Of a stretch of 64,000 nucleotides of DNA, positions 63,851-64,000 are shown in pieces. The DNA is from Bacteroidota bacterium. GTDB lineage: Bacteria > Bacteroidota > Bacteroidia > Chitinophagales > Chitinophagaceae. The translations under genes were made by a program, and so were the position numbers. Below the pieces are notes generated by a model, which was given only the letters and a program-made list of their open reading frames with translations, did not search any database and was not told the origin of the DNA. The stretch spans positions 108,818-172,817 of the forward strand of contig JAGWRO010000024.1 of NCBI GenBank assembly GCA_028876495.1. The letters run 5' to 3'. Numbering within the stretch: position 1 is the stretch's first letter; every line of letters starts with the position of its first letter.

Positions 63851-63867
63851 TTATTTGTTTTTTTACT
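63851..63867 (-). repeat. Possible 3'-end motif copy near the window edge
   Basis: Minus reading AGTAAAAAAACAAATAA. If a minus-strand gene ends to the right it would fit the pattern; the remaining bases to 64000 show no gene. Confidence 0.3.
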
Positions 63868-64000
63868 AATTAACCCAAGTTGCTATTTACTTAAGCAAGT
63901 TTTTCAAAAGTAAAAGCGACAATAAATATTATTAATTTCAGCAGAAAGCCTTTAAAGGTTACTGCATGTATTTTTCTAAGAAACAATCCTTTAATCATTG

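Overview
The window looks like a chromosomal segment of a Bacteroidota bacterium, most likely a Chitinophagaceae-type relative. Evidence read from the sequence: AT-rich intergenic DNA, -7 promoter boxes of the Bacteroidota type (TAnnTTTG), few Shine-Dalgarno sites, two proteins with type IX secretion (T9SS) C-terminal sorting domains, a FucP-type sugar permease, a DAHP synthase/chorismate mutase fusion, and the RDD / SpoIIM / DUF4129 / DUF4350 / MoxR / DUF58 cluster. No rRNA, phage, IS element or CRISPR array was seen. The content is mostly housekeeping with a few accessory spots.

Layout. 1-7.3 kb: tail of a CvfB-like protein, a DUF983 protein, a sugar MFS permease, cmk, clpC, a STAS protein and ribonuclease Z. 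7.4-10.6 kb: secreted esterase, dapA, accA. 10.8-17.2 kb: RDD protein diverging from a tightly overlapping SpoIIM-DUF4129-DUF4350-MoxR-DUF58 operon. 17.2-18.9 kb: truB, tRNA-Gly(CCC), a secreted FN3-like protein. 19-22.8 kb: hutH and hutU (histidine to urocanate to imidazolonepropionate), separated by a RelE/ParE-type toxin-antitoxin pair whose toxin reading frame is broken at an A9 tract. 22.9-25.1 kb: two small lipoproteins and a split YeeE/YedE transporter. 25.1-33.2 kb: der, then on the same strand the aromatic amino acid operon pheA - aminotransferase - tyrA - DAHP synthase/chorismate mutase - aroB - aroA. This operon is preceded by an apparent transcription attenuator: a 25-codon leader peptide with a Phe/Tyr codon cluster, a competing GC-rich segment and an intrinsic terminator ending at the pheA start codon.

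33.2-37.4 kb is accessory: a decayed LysE-like gene fragment abuts a DUF4143 ATPase gene with a 14-bp inverted repeat in front of it, followed by the intact LysE-like gene, a YceI protein and an ATP-grasp protein. 37.4-46.6 kb: a CCG-domain Fe-S protein, glnS, a BlaI/M56 sensor pair with a large palindromic operator (the M56 protein carries a Pro-rich segment and about nine 23-residue repeats), an HtrA protease, a LuxC-type reductase diverging from a ferredoxin, and an NTF2-like lipoprotein. 46.7-49 kb: two T9SS-sorted proteins that arose by tandem duplication, with a relic of the neighbouring lipoprotein gene between them. 49.1-64 kb: MutS2 without Smr domain, a glutamine-amidotransferase-like hydrolase, a carboxylesterase and GH31 glycosidase pair, photolyase with a TspO-like membrane protein, an rRNA pseudouridine synthase, a 2OG-Fe(II) oxygenase, a Crp/Fnr regulator diverging from a SulP transporter, and an ATP-grasp protein.

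A short motif, roughly AGTAAAC(C/A)A(A/G)CAAAT, recurs at least 13 times just downstream of stop codons, in sense orientation with the preceding gene. The strongest candidates for new biology are the aromatic-operon attenuator and this 3'-end motif.
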